From the NCBI RefSeq assembly GCF_963931955.1, contig NZ_OZ008337.1, positions 1,426,001-1,490,000 of the forward strand: 64,000 nt of DNA, written 5' to 3'. Both the position numbers and the translations under genes were made by a program. The DNA comes from Wolbachia endosymbiont (group A) of Longitarsus flavicornis. Its GTDB lineage: Bacteria; Pseudomonadota; Alphaproteobacteria; Rickettsiales; Anaplasmataceae. Numbering within the stretch: position 1 is the first letter of the stretch; every line of letters begins with the position of its first letter. Below are positions 44,836 to 54,279 of the stretch, in pieces. The notes under the pieces are model-generated. The model was not told where the DNA came from. It made no database searches and saw only the letters and a list, made by a program, of their open reading frames with translations.

Positions 44836-45075
44836 CTATCTATAGCTATACCGCCGCGAACCGTCATACCGCGATTCATTCGCGGTATCTCTTAGCATAG
44901 ATCCCGCTAACAAGTAGCGGGATGACGAGAAAGGGGCTACTTGGATGACATTCTTCCTGGTGTGCCCAAATCACAATGTTCGTACATCTGTGGATTTATT
45001 CGCGGTATAGATATCGCTAACGAGTAGCGGAATGACGGTTTTTCAAATTGTCGTAAGTCAGTTTAGCTATAATAT
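44836..45075. repeat. Two type 2 palindromes between convergent mgtE and trkH
   Basis: The first (about 44840-44930) includes CCGTCATACCGCGATTCATT, CGCGGTATCTCTTAGCATAG, ATCCCGCTAACAAGTAGCGG and GATGACG. After a short type 1 fragment the second (about 44995-45075) has TATCGCTAACGAGTAGCGGA, ATGACGGTTTTTCAAATTGT and CAGTTTAGCTATAATATC. Both are placed in the convergent gap. Confidence 0.88.
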
Positions 45076-45088
45076 CAAGTTTCACCAA

Positions 45089-46531
45089 CTATTTCTCTCT
45101 ATTAAATAAGAATAAATTACCTATACAAAAATAGATTGGCAATATTTCAAGTCTGCCAAGCAGCATTAAAAACGATAGAAATAATTTTACTTCATTACTG
45201 AAAGAAGAATAGTTACCTGAAGGGCCTATTAAGTTGCTGAACCCTGGACCAGAGTTTGTAAGCGTTGCAGAGACTGAGCTGACGCTAGTTATAAAGTCCG
45301 CATTGCTTAAGTAAGACATCACTATTGATGAAATGGTAAACGTTAACATGAAAATCGCAAAAAATATAAAGACAGAATGAACTTCATCATTCTCCAGGGT
45401 TTTTCCATTGAATTTTACTTTATTACCTGCGCCTGGGTTTAATAAAAGGCGAAAGTGATTTTCTATAGACCTTAGAAAAATGATCAAACGAAAGATTTTG
45501 ATTCCACCACTTGAAGAACCACTACATCCACCAACAAAGGTTAGAAAAAAAGCTAAGACTGAAATGAAGCTCCAATCTATATGATTACAGATTGCATAAC
45601 CAGTTGACGTAATTAAAGAGGTGATGGTAAATGTGCTGTATCTAAATGATAATGACACTCCTAAATCAACATTTTTATACAACCAAAAACAAGCAAATAA
45701 AGATGAAACAATAGCTATCTTAACAAAGTAAGAGACTTGCTCATCATAGCAAATGTCTAATCGTCTTATAATTTTTAAATAGCTAAGAAAAGGCAGAGAA
45801 CCCAAAATCATAAAAATGATCGTTATGACTTCTAACATAGGGTTATTATAGTGCCCTATAGAATCATTATAGTTAGCAAATCCACCAGTTGATACAGCGG
45901 ACATTCCGTGACATATTGCATCAAACAGTGGCATACCAGCTAGATAATAGGAAAATATGCATAACAAAATTAGGCCATAATATATTGCTGTAACATGAAT
46001 CACTACGCTTCGCGTGTTCGGCAACTTCCTTTTGGTAGCATCTGAATATTCAGAATAAAGTAAATTATTTAGGCTGAGAATCTTGAGCATAGGAAAAACT
46101 GCAATTCCTAAAGTGATTACACCAAAACCACCTATGCCATGTAGCATTGCTCTCCACAGCAATATTCCCGGAGATTGCTTTTCAATATCATCAAATATAG
46201 TTGCTCCTGTCGTTGTAAAGCCGGATATTGTTTCGAATAATGCATCAACATAGCTCAGATTATCAAAATAGAAAGGAATAGCTGCAAACAGAGACAAGGC
46301 AATCCAGGTGCAACTAGTAATCGCAAAAATTGCCGGCATGCCATGCAATCTACTTAATTTACCGAACAAAATAAAAGTTACGCCAGATGTGCAGGTAATT
46401 ATGAATCCAGCGAGGAAATTTTTCCATTCGTAGCTGAGATACTTATTGGTAATAGCAGGAATAAGCATTGCTAAGCTAAACAGCAATAGGAATATTCCCA
46501 CAATAAATACAATTGAGCGTAAGCGTTCCAT
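45089..46531 (-). CDS. trkH: TrkH-family potassium uptake protein
   Basis: 480 residues and four P-loop-like modules. Selectivity-filter segments are SGFTTTGATIFDDIE (first), SAVSTGGFANYNDS (second), the third near SLITSTGYAICNHIDW and the fourth near SATLTNSGPGFSNLIGP, each with the filter glycine. TrkH forms the membrane pore of K+ uptake and normally pairs with the NAD/ATP-binding TrkA, which is not in the window. It is convergent with mgtE, so two cation importers end against each other across a repeat cluster. Confidence 0.93.
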   Translation of the reverse strand: MERLRSIVFIVGIFLLLFSLAMLIPAITNKYLSYEWKNFLAGFIITCTSGVTFILFGKLSRLHGMPAIFAITSCTWIALSLFAAIPFYFDNLSYVDALFETISGFTTTGATIFDDIEKQSPGILLWRAMLHGIGGFGVITLGIAVFPMLKILSLNNLLYSEYSDATKRKLPNTRSVVIHVTAIYYGLILLCIFSYYLAGMPLFDAICHGMSAVSTGGFANYNDSIGHYNNPMLEVITIIFMILGSLPFLSYLKIIRRLDICYDEQVSYFVKIAIVSSLFACFWLYKNVDLGVSLSFRYSTFTITSLITSTGYAICNHIDWSFISVLAFFLTFVGGCSGSSSGGIKIFRLIIFLRSIENHFRLLLNPGAGNKVKFNGKTLENDEVHSVFIFFAIFMLTFTISSIVMSYLSNADFITSVSSVSATLTNSGPGFSNLIGPSGNYSSFSNEVKLFLSFLMLLGRLEILPIYFCIGNLFLFNREK

Positions 46532-46611
46532 AGAGTTACTTTCTAGCTATACAAAACCATAAAAGCTATTCTAACGTCAAGCACTTTGTTGGCCTTTATT
46601 AACAGTTATTC

Positions 46612-46640
46612 TTGACTTACTTGTAAATATGTGTGATAAT
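46612..46640 (+). promoter_or_regulatory. Sigma70-type promoter of the 46671 ORFan
   Basis: TTGACT at 46612-46617, a 17-base spacer ending GTGT, and GATAAT at 46635-46640 with TG one base further upstream (extended -10). The transcript would start about 24 bases before the ATG, with AGAGGT as ribosome binding site. The layout is the same as at 6612-6640. Confidence 0.65.
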
Positions 46641-46670
46641 TAAACTTGTTATAGAAAATAGAGGTAAAAT

Positions 46671-47931
46671 ATGGTTGGATTAACTGATACACAAGAAGAA
46701 ATTCTAGATTTATTAAGACAGGCAATCCAGGATAACAATTCTCAAGAAGTCAAGAACATATTCGACAATAAGGAATATAATGATATACAAGCAGTTTTGA
46801 GCCACGAGGGGACTTTGACTAGTGACAAAGGTACCATTTTAAATGATGTTATTGACTGTTCTAATGCTAGCGTTAGCACTAAAGTAGAGCTCATTAAATT
46901 AATTTGGCAGAAAGCTGATCAAAAAACTTGTGATTTTTTGTGTGATTACAAGGTAGTAAATTCTTTTGAAGATCAACCATATTTTACGGGCATGATAGAT
47001 GATCTTAAACGCTTTCAACAAAAAATTGACCATAATAACACAGAATATTCTGCTCTTGCACAAGTTATTCAAGAAATGAAAGAGCACGAGAGGGTAATGG
47101 GTCTTGATTCCGACTTACAAGAAGCAATAGAAGACCTTGATGTTAATCGAGTTAAAGCAGTATTAGAAAATTGTGGTGCAGATGCAGCAAGGGTTTTAGA
47201 GCGATGTGTATATTGGAATGATGGAAGCGTAGATGCCCTTTTAGTTTATCCTCTGATAGTTGACTATGAAGGAAGTCTTGACAAAGAAGAATTTGAAAAG
47301 AAAAAAGAAATCACTAAACTTCTTTGGGATAAAGCTTCCCCTGACGTTCGTAACTTCTGGCTCGAAGACCACATGGTTAATAGCAAAGGTCAAAATACAG
47401 GAGATAATTATATAATATGGTATCTTGAAAAGCAACAAAAAAAGCATGCTGGTATAGCTGGTGAGAGATGGCTTAAAGACTTTATTCAAGAAGTTAAGGA
47501 TTATAAAACGAACAGAGAAATAGAGCTTAATGAACCTGTATTGAAAGGAATTGAGGAAAGAGAGTGTATTGCCCAAAGTGATAGAGAGCTTGCAAAAAAA
47601 ACTTGCACAGGACAACAAGAAGAAGGATACCGTTGTTAATAATGCAGCTACAACCCCAGCAAATAGCAGCGAAACAAGCCCTGCACCAACTGCTGGTAAC
47701 ACAACCCCAGCAAAGAACGATACAACCTTCTGGAGTGAACACAAGGGGAAGATTTCTCTAGGCGTTGTTGGACTGTGCGCAGTTGGTGCTGTTGCAGCCT
47801 ATGTGCTAGCGTATCCTGCAGTTGCACTGGCTTTAACAGTTTTGGCAGCAGTTATATTAATGGGTGCTGGTATTGCTAAGGTTTTAGAAGATCCAAGTGT
47901 AGAAAGAACGTTTACAGAAGTACAACGTTAA
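46671..47931 (+). pseudogene. Wolbachia ORFan with duplicated helical domain and C-terminal membrane hairpin, frameshifted
   Basis: Frame 1 (46671-47639, 322 codons) holds two related ~130-residue halves: IKLIWQKADQKTCDFLCDYK with VVNS in the first and TKLLWDKASPDVRNFWLEDH with MVNS in the second, each preceded by a DLLRQAIQDNNSQEVK-like or DLQEAIEDLDVNRVKAVLE helix pair similar to degenerate ankyrin repeats. Frame 2 (47551-47931) gives KESVLPKVIESLQKKLAQ, an Ala/Thr/Pro linker, and two membrane segments (LGVVGLCAVGAVAAYVLAYP, ALALTVLAAVILMGAGIAK). The natural protein probably runs from frame 1 into frame 2 between about 47545 and 47565, so a one-base error or mutation separates them. No known family. 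A host-facing effector is a guess. Confidence 0.6.
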
Positions 47932-47939
47932 TAATGTCA

Positions 47940-47960
47940 TCCCAGCGCGCCGCGCTGGGA
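47940..47960. repeat. Perfect 21-base palindrome in the gap between convergent genes
   Basis: Ten-base arms TCCCAGCGCG and CGCGCTGGGA around one base, resembling a condensed type 1 element. It lies between the ORFan and the convergent pstS, and could form a stable hairpin at both transcript ends. Confidence 0.7.
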
Positions 47961-47979
47961 CAAAGAATATAAAAGACCG

Positions 47980-48996
47980 TCACGTTATATCATAAACCTT
48001 TGCTGAAGCTTTTTTCATGTCTTCACTTGAAAGTGGGATTAGACCAAGCCTAGATAGATACCCACCTTCAATACCGATCGAATCTATAATTTCTTTTACG
48101 AATTCTCTTAATCCATCAACAGTATCCAAGTGTTCCCTCTTTATGTAAAGGTATAGAGGTCTTGCTAATATATATTTTCCCGATGATATATTTTCGTAAG
48201 TTGGCTCAATTCCTGCAATTGTGCTCCCTTGTATTTTATCTTGATTCCTCATTAAAAAGCTGAAACTAAATATCCCTAAGGCGTTTTTGTTGCTTTTCAA
48301 TTTTTGTATTATTATATTTTCATTAATTCCAACTTCTATATACCTTCCGTCATCCCTTATATTACCACATGCTTTCTTTCTTTCTTCCTGATCTTTATAA
48401 TTCTCTTTGAAAATTCTCGAGTTCATGCATGAATATTGATCAAGCATAATAGAATTAACCAAAGTTTCGTATGTACCTGTATTTTGATGTGGACCATAAA
48501 TTTCAATTTCTATTTTTGGTAAGGCTTGATTGACATTAGACCAAAACTTCTTACTATTTTTTACTAATTTATCATTTTCTTGAGAATATGCAGATAAAGT
48601 TTCAAATAAGTCCTTCTTTGTGAAATCAAATCTATGGCTTTGATTTGAATTTGCAATGACAATTCCATCATAGCCAATGATGATCTCTATCACTTCATTA
48701 ATTTTATTTCTTTTACATAGTTCTCTTTCTACTTCCTTCATAGGGCGAGATGAAGTGGTGATGTCTGGCGTGTCTTCCCCTATTCCTGAGCAAAACATTT
48801 TGAACCCTGATCCACTTCCTATCGATTCCACAACTGGAGTCTTGAAAGGGAATACACGATTGAACTCCTCGGCTATAAACGAGATAAAAGGAAAAACAGT
48901 TGAAGATCCAACAATTCTGATGTATTTCCTGGCATCAGCATTTGACAGCGGCGTGAATAATACGAATACAAAAATCAGGAGAAAGTTTCTAAGCAT
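47980..48996 (-). CDS. pstS: Phosphate ABC transporter substrate-binding protein PstS
   Basis: 338 residues with an N-terminal signal peptide (about 1-22, LLIFVFVLFTPLSNADA). Phosphate-site segments are IVGSSTVFPFISFIAEEF, SIGSGSGFKMFCSGIGED and DITTSSRPMKEVE, and a GPHQNTGTYETLV segment that corresponds to the usual SGT loop. It delivers phosphate to the PstCAB permease, encoded elsewhere. Convergent with the frameshifted ORFan and divergent from dcd. Confidence 0.93.
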   Translation of the reverse strand: MLRNFLLIFVFVLFTPLSNADARKYIRIVGSSTVFPFISFIAEEFNRVFPFKTPVVESIGSGSGFKMFCSGIGEDTPDITTSSRPMKEVERELCKRNKINEVIEIIIGYDGIVIANSNQSHRFDFTKKDLFETLSAYSQENDKLVKNSKKFWSNVNQALPKIEIEIYGPHQNTGTYETLVNSIMLDQYSCMNSRIFKENYKDQEERKKACGNIRDDGRYIEVGINENIIIQKLKSNKNALGIFSFSFLMRNQDKIQGSTIAGIEPTYENISSGKYILARPLYLYIKREHLDTVDGLREFVKEIIDSIGIEGGYLSRLGLIPLSSEDMKKASAKVYDIT

Positions 48997-49137
48997 TATT
49001 TTTAGTTAAGAACATAAATCTAATTATTGTAACAAAAAATCAAACTGAAAAGCTTTAATTGCATGACAAAAGCTACAGTTTACATTTAAATTTTATTTTA
49101 TATTATTGTAAGTATTACACAACTTTAAGGGGCAATT

Positions 49138-49695
49138 ATGGCAGTTATGCCAGATAAATGGATAAGAGAAAAAGCTGAAAACTTTGGAATGATAGAACCT
49201 TTTGTGAATCACAAAAGCAGTAAGGGGGTCATATCTTTCGGACTATCGTCTTATGGTTACGATGCAAGAGTGGATAATAAATTTAAGATTTTTACTAACG
49301 TTAATTCAGCCATCGTGGACCCTAAAAATTTCTCTGAGAATAGTTTTATAGATAAAGAAACAGATGTATGTATAATTCCACCAAATAGCTTTGTGCTTGC
49401 AAGTACAGTGGAATATTTTCGTATACCAAGAAATGTACTGGTCATTTGTGTTGGTAAATCAACTTACGCAAGGTGTGGAATTATAGTAAACGTTACTCCC
49501 TTAGAACCTGGATGGGAAGGTCATGTCACACTCGAATTCTCAAACACCACTCCACTTCCTGCAAAAATTTATGCTAATGAAGGCGCATGCCAATTCGTAT
49601 TCTTAAGCGGCGAAAGTGAGTGTGAGAAATCATATGATGATATGAAAGGAAAATATATGAATCAGCATGGTATCACTTTGCCGCTGGTGAAATAA
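49138..49695 (+). CDS. dcd: dCTP deaminase
   Basis: 185 residues. The active-site block CVGKSTYARCGIIVNVTPLE and the following GWEGHVTLEFSNTTPLPAKI with ANEGACQFVFL are the Dcd/dUTPase-fold signatures, including the Ser-x-x-Ala-Arg loop and the catalytic Glu in VTLEFSN. The enzyme converts dCTP to dUTP, the main route to dTMP in many bacteria. ATG 49138 follows AAGGGGCAATT, a reasonable ribosome binding site. The C-terminus is followed by the convergent membrane ORFan after 3 bases. Confidence 0.95.
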   Translation: MAVMPDKWIREKAENFGMIEPFVNHKSSKGVISFGLSSYGYDARVDNKFKIFTNVNSAIVDPKNFSENSFIDKETDVCIIPPNSFVLASTVEYFRIPRNVLVICVGKSTYARCGIIVNVTPLEPGWEGHVTLEFSNTTPLPAKIYANEGACQFVFLSGESECEKSYDDMKGKYMNQHGITLPLVK

Positions 49696-49698
49696 TTA

Positions 49699-50664
49699 CT
49701 ACTTTCGTTGTGAGCTACCAGGCTGCTCTATAGACAATATTCCACTATCACCAGATAGCAAAGTTCGCGCTGATTCACTTTCTCTCAAACGTTCAATTGC
49801 CTGCTTTTTGTCAGTTCCAGTGCGCATACTGCAGCCAAATTGCATATCTATTCCATTTTCAACAATTTGACACGACAACTTTGTAGCAGTAGCGAAACCT
49901 TCTTGTTTATTAGTAGCATTTCCGGTAACAACACCACAAACAGTGATGTTACGATCATTTCCAACTGTTCGCACCATCATTTCACCATTTCGTATACCAT
50001 CATTATTTATATCCTTTGCTATAACAGTCTTATCTACGGTTTGTTCACCTTCTACTACTCGAGATATTACCTCTACATTTGGTTGATTATGCAACAGACC
50101 ACTTCTCATTAGTGGTTGGCATAAATCAGTATTTAATTGATCCTGCTCCACATCATTCTGTTGCCCTAGCTTGTTAACTTTTTCTTCAACACACTTATTG
50201 TATTCTTCATCATTACTTATCTCGACTTTATTTACTGGTTGACCTTGACTGTTTTCTATGTCTTTTTGACTAAACATGTCTTTATTAATGTAATAAAAAA
50301 TAAGACCAGGTATCAGTGAAATTATTAGATTTAATACAATGCACGGAATTAAAACCACGGCAGCAGCTATATAGATTAGAGAGCTAACTATAAACTTTAT
50401 TACTTTAGATAATTTAGAATCATCTTTTTGAGCATTAACAGCATTCAAAAAAAGCATAGTTAAGCTAAGAGATAATGCTGTTATAGCAGTAGGCACGATG
50501 ATTGGAACAAGTAAAAAAGCATTGATTAATTTTTTTCCAGAACTAGTTGGTTTAGTGCTATTATTCAGTGATGTAAGATAGTTTTGAACAACATTAGTAA
50601 TCCATTTTGTACCAGACAAGACTCTTTTACTATTTTCTTCCGACATTTCAAATTTCATTGGCAC
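49699..50664 (-). CDS. Hypothetical membrane protein with C-terminal soluble domain
   Basis: 321 residues, no family recognised. Residues about 45-77 (NAFLLVPIIVPTAITALSLS) and 88-128 (SLIYIAAAVVLIPCIVLNLI) form two or three membrane segments. The remaining ~190 residues are polar. Within them AKDINNDGIRNGEM resembles a calcium-binding loop (D-x-N-x-D-G). A cysteine pattern CGVVTGNATNKQ then KLSCQIVENGIDMQFGC suggests a folded domain. Such membrane-plus-soluble ORFans are frequent in Wolbachia and some are secreted; that is inference only. Its stop lies 3 bases from the convergent dcd stop. The start could be either of two Met codons (1 or 3). Confidence 0.6.
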   Translation of the reverse strand: MPMKFEMSEENSKRVLSGTKWITNVVQNYLTSLNNSTKPTSSGKKLINAFLLVPIIVPTAITALSLSLTMLFLNAVNAQKDDSKLSKVIKFIVSSLIYIAAAVVLIPCIVLNLIISLIPGLIFYYINKDMFSQKDIENSQGQPVNKVEISNDEEYNKCVEEKVNKLGQQNDVEQDQLNTDLCQPLMRSGLLHNQPNVEVISRVVEGEQTVDKTVIAKDINNDGIRNGEMMVRTVGNDRNITVCGVVTGNATNKQEGFATATKLSCQIVENGIDMQFGCSMRTGTDKKQAIERLRESESARTLLSGDSGILSIEQPGSSQRK

Positions 50665-51006
50665 CCCCAGATTATAATGCTAAATTGTACTAAAAATTAA
50701 TATAAAATCAACATAAATTTTTTACTTCCGCACTTTTTCATTGTTGCTTACAATAATTATAGCTACATGATTTGCTCATGTGCTTTTCTTAATTAAAAAC
50801 TTCAATTATTCATTGTAAGCTGCTGAATTTCCTACTATTTAGTGGCAAATTGTTATCCAAGTGGCTGTAAAACGACAAATTCGTCATTCCGCTACTAGTT
50901 AGCGGAATCTATGCTAAGAGATACCGCGAATGAATCGCGGTATGACGGTTCGCGGCGGCATGACGTAGAGCCTACATTAACTATAGAAACAAAAAGGAGG
51001 ATTATC
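50665..51006. repeat. Intergenic gap with type 2 palindrome (about 50875-50975)
   Basis: The first 200 bases are AT-rich with nothing clear. The palindrome reads CGACAAATTCGTCATTCCGC, TACTAGTTAGCGGAATCTAT, GCTAAGAGATACCGCGAATG and AATCGCGGTATGACG followed by a second GCGGCGGCATGACGTAG. A strong ribosome binding site AAAGGAGG precedes the next gene. Confidence 0.8.
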
Positions 51007-54000
51007 ATGTCTACAATAGTTTTATCATCAATTTTTGGTCAAGCAGGCAGCATTTTTGGTCCAATTGGCCGGATTATCGGCTCAGAACTCGGTGCTCTTC
51101 TTGGTGCACAGCTAGATAGCGCAATGTTTGGTCTTGATGCCGAGCAAAAAGTAACGCATGGGGCAAGGCTAAAAAATCTGCAAGTTCAAACCTCAACCTA
51201 CGGCAGAACGATCCCAATTATCCATGGCACTGCTCGTGTTGCAGGGAACATTATTTGGTCACAGCCAATAAAAGAAGAGGCGATAACCACCAAAAGTAAA
51301 ATTGGAAGAGGTATGAACGTTACATATAATTACTATGCAACGCTTGCAATTGCGATCTGCAAGGGGAAAGTAGAAAAATTAAACAGAATCTGGGCAGATA
51401 CAACATCACTTAGCTTTGATGAAATAGATTATACTTTTTACCGCGGTGCAGAAGATCAAAATCCTGATCCATTTATGTCATCAATTGAAGGAGAGGGGAA
51501 TGTGCCGGCTTATAGGGGAATATCTTACATAGTCATCAAGAATTTTCCTTTAGCAGACTATAATAATCGTGTTCCGGTATTTACATTTGAAGTGCAAACT
51601 GCAGTAAAGTCAAATGAGTTTTCAGTGGCGAAAAATATTCAGAATATCAATATCATACCAGGTTCAGGAGAGTTTGTATATGATACAAAAATACAGAAGA
51701 AAATCGCGCAAGAGAAAATAAGCAGCAACCAATATATCCCATATGGACTGGCGCAAAGGGTAAATCACAACAACCACACTAAAAAGAGCGATGCAATGCT
51801 TTCTTTGGATCAATTAAAAGAAGATTTGCCAAATGTTGAGTGGGTGTCGGTAGTAGTCAATTGGTTTGTGAATGATCTGAACATTAAAGATTGTAAAATA
51901 TATCCTGCAGTTGAATTTCAAGATGATTCCGCAATATTACCTGATGATTGGCAAGTAGGGGGTGTAACCAGAGATAATGCTCAGCTAATTTCAAAAGATG
52001 CGAGTGGAAACCCAAGATATGGTGGCACAGTTAGTGATGCAGCGCTGATAAGATATATAGAAGAGTTACGCAGCAGAGGCTACAAGGTGATGCTCTATCC
52101 GATGCCCTTGCTTGACACAAAGAACAAAGAGTGACGAGGAAAATTGAGCGGGACCCCTGGGGATATAAGTGATTTTTTTAAGAATCAATATAACAAATTT
52201 ATAGAGCATTATGCAAGCATTGCCAAACAAACTAAAGTGGAAGGGTTTATCATCGGTTCTGAACTTGTGCGGCTTACCAAAATTAGAGATGAACAAGGTA
52301 ATTACCCTGCCGTTATAGAGCTAGTTAAGCTTGCAAAGCGAATAAAACTTCAGCTTGGAAAAGAAGTAACGGTAACTTACGCTGCTGATTGGAGTGAATA
52401 CCATTCATATGATGGTTGGTATAATATGGATGAACTGTGGTCTTCAGAGTACATCGACGTTGTTGGCATAGATGCTTATTTTCCACTGACTGATGGTCCA
52501 GAGCCTCCTTTTGGCTATTCTGCGGAAGATGTAATGGGTGGTTGGAGCAGTGGAGTGGGGTATGATTATTTCTATGATTACTCAAAGGGTGAGCCTGAAA
52601 GAGTAAAGTATAACGACAGCAGGTATGCGTGGAAAAATATAGAGAAATGGTGGAGTGAAACTCACATAAATCCAAGTGGTAGTAAAACGAAATGGCAACC
52701 AAAAATGAAAAAAATATGGTTTACCGAGTATGGATTTCCCAGTATGAACGGCTGCACTAATGAGCCAAATGTGTTTGTTGATAAAGGCAGCATAGAGAGC
52801 AAATATCCACGATATTCAAACGGAGAGGTGAGCTTTCTTTCACAGAAAATTGCAATTGAAGGAACGCTAAAAAAGTGGCAAAGCTCGGAAATGGTAGAAA
52901 AAATGTTTCTCTGGGCATGGGATGCAAGGCCATTTCCTTACTTTCCCAATTTGTGTGATATGTGGACTGACTGCCATAATTGGCAGACAGGACATTGGAT
53001 TCAGGGAAAGCTTTCACAGCTTAATATTTCCGATGTTTTATCGGATCTGTTACAAAAAACAGGTTTAAAAAGCGATCAGTTCGATACAAGCAACATCAAA
53101 GGGTTATTGTCTGGGTATGTGATAAACGATCAGCAACCCGTACGTTCAATTATTAAAATGCTGCAAAGTTGCTATTTTTTTGATGTGGTTGAACAGGACT
53201 CTAAACTGAAATTTGTCCAAAAGGGCAGGGGAGTTACAACTGTAATGCCAATTGGTGAAACGGTTTTCAGTAACAATTCAAAACTTGTTAATATTAGTCA
53301 ACTGGATTTAAACAATAAAGTTAACATTGTTTACTTTAACCGCAATTTTGGCTATCCAATTGATGTTAAATACGCTGAATTGCCAAAGCAAGGCGCTGCT
53401 ATAACAGTTGAAATACCGCTCATTATGGAGGAGGGAGAGGCGCAAAATATCGCTGAGGTTTTACTTTATTCTTCGTGGCAAGAGAGAAATATATACAATT
53501 TCAAGCTACCGATAAAATATGCATGGCTTGTGCCAAGTGATATAATAACGATTTTAGACAGTGAGAAAAAACATACGGTGAGAATTATAAAAACGAAATT
53601 TGAAAGCATGTCCATTCAAGTAAGTGGTGTTGGTTATGACAGCTCCATATATAAGCTTTCTTTTCCTTCAACAAGGTCTCTTATGCTGAAGGAATACCCT
53701 CCTTCTCATATCAGCAAAACCATCGTAGAAATGATAGATTTACCGCATGTTAAAGGTAATATCGCAAGCTTTACTTTAATTGGTGAGGAAAGGAATTGGA
53801 AGGGAGCAACGCTCTTTATTTCGTACAACGATAAGGATTATAAGCCTATCGCAAGCACAAATAAGCAGTCTACTTACGGATATGTAATGGAATTAACAAA
53901 TGAGGGAATTACAGTAGTGTTGCGTTTTGGTAAGCTGCGAGGAATTATCGATTCAAATTCAGCATTAATCGGAAAAGAGATAGTGAAATTCCAGAATACT

Positions 54001-54222
54001 GAACTAATAGATAAAAATAAATATAAGCTTAGTAACCTAATCAGAGGACAAGAAGATACTAAAGAATATGATCATGCCACAGGTGAAAAATTTGTTCTAC
54101 TTGATGATTCAATAATATCTTTCGAAGTGCAAATTGGGAAAAAGTTTTACCTAAAAGCAGTGACTTACGGTGACTCGCTGGAAAATACGGAAGTGAAAGT
54201 GATAAATTCATTTAGTAATTAA
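51007..54222 (+). pseudogene. GTA-type tail/baseplate protein with TIM-barrel domain, interrupted by in-frame TGA
   Basis: ATG 51007 follows AAAGGAGGATTATC. The frame is open to TGA 52132-52134 and continues in the same frame to 54222, about 1,071 codons. The N-terminal part (SSIFGQAGSIFGPIGRIIGS, LQVQTSTYGRTIPIIHGTAR) is the phage-tail part of the gene transfer agent baseplate protein; the middle has the glycoside-hydrolase-like TIM barrel (VEGFIIGSELVRLTK, VTYAADWSEYHSYDGWYNMD, YIDVVGIDAYFPLTDG); the C-terminal part is tail-like. The break falls in DTKNKE-stop-RGKLSGTPGD, where relatives have W-R-G, so it looks like TGG to TGA. A C-terminal piece could start at TTG 52144. No other GTA genes lie nearby. 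Confidence 0.8.
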
Positions 54223-54279
54223 AATTTAATAAAGTAAGTGCTAGAATTAATATACAGGTATTAATGGTAGAGATATAAC

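Noticed and set aside
50911..51006. N-terminal extension of the GTA gene
   Set aside because: It reads through a type 2 palindrome; the ATG at 51007 has a strong AAAGGAGG site.
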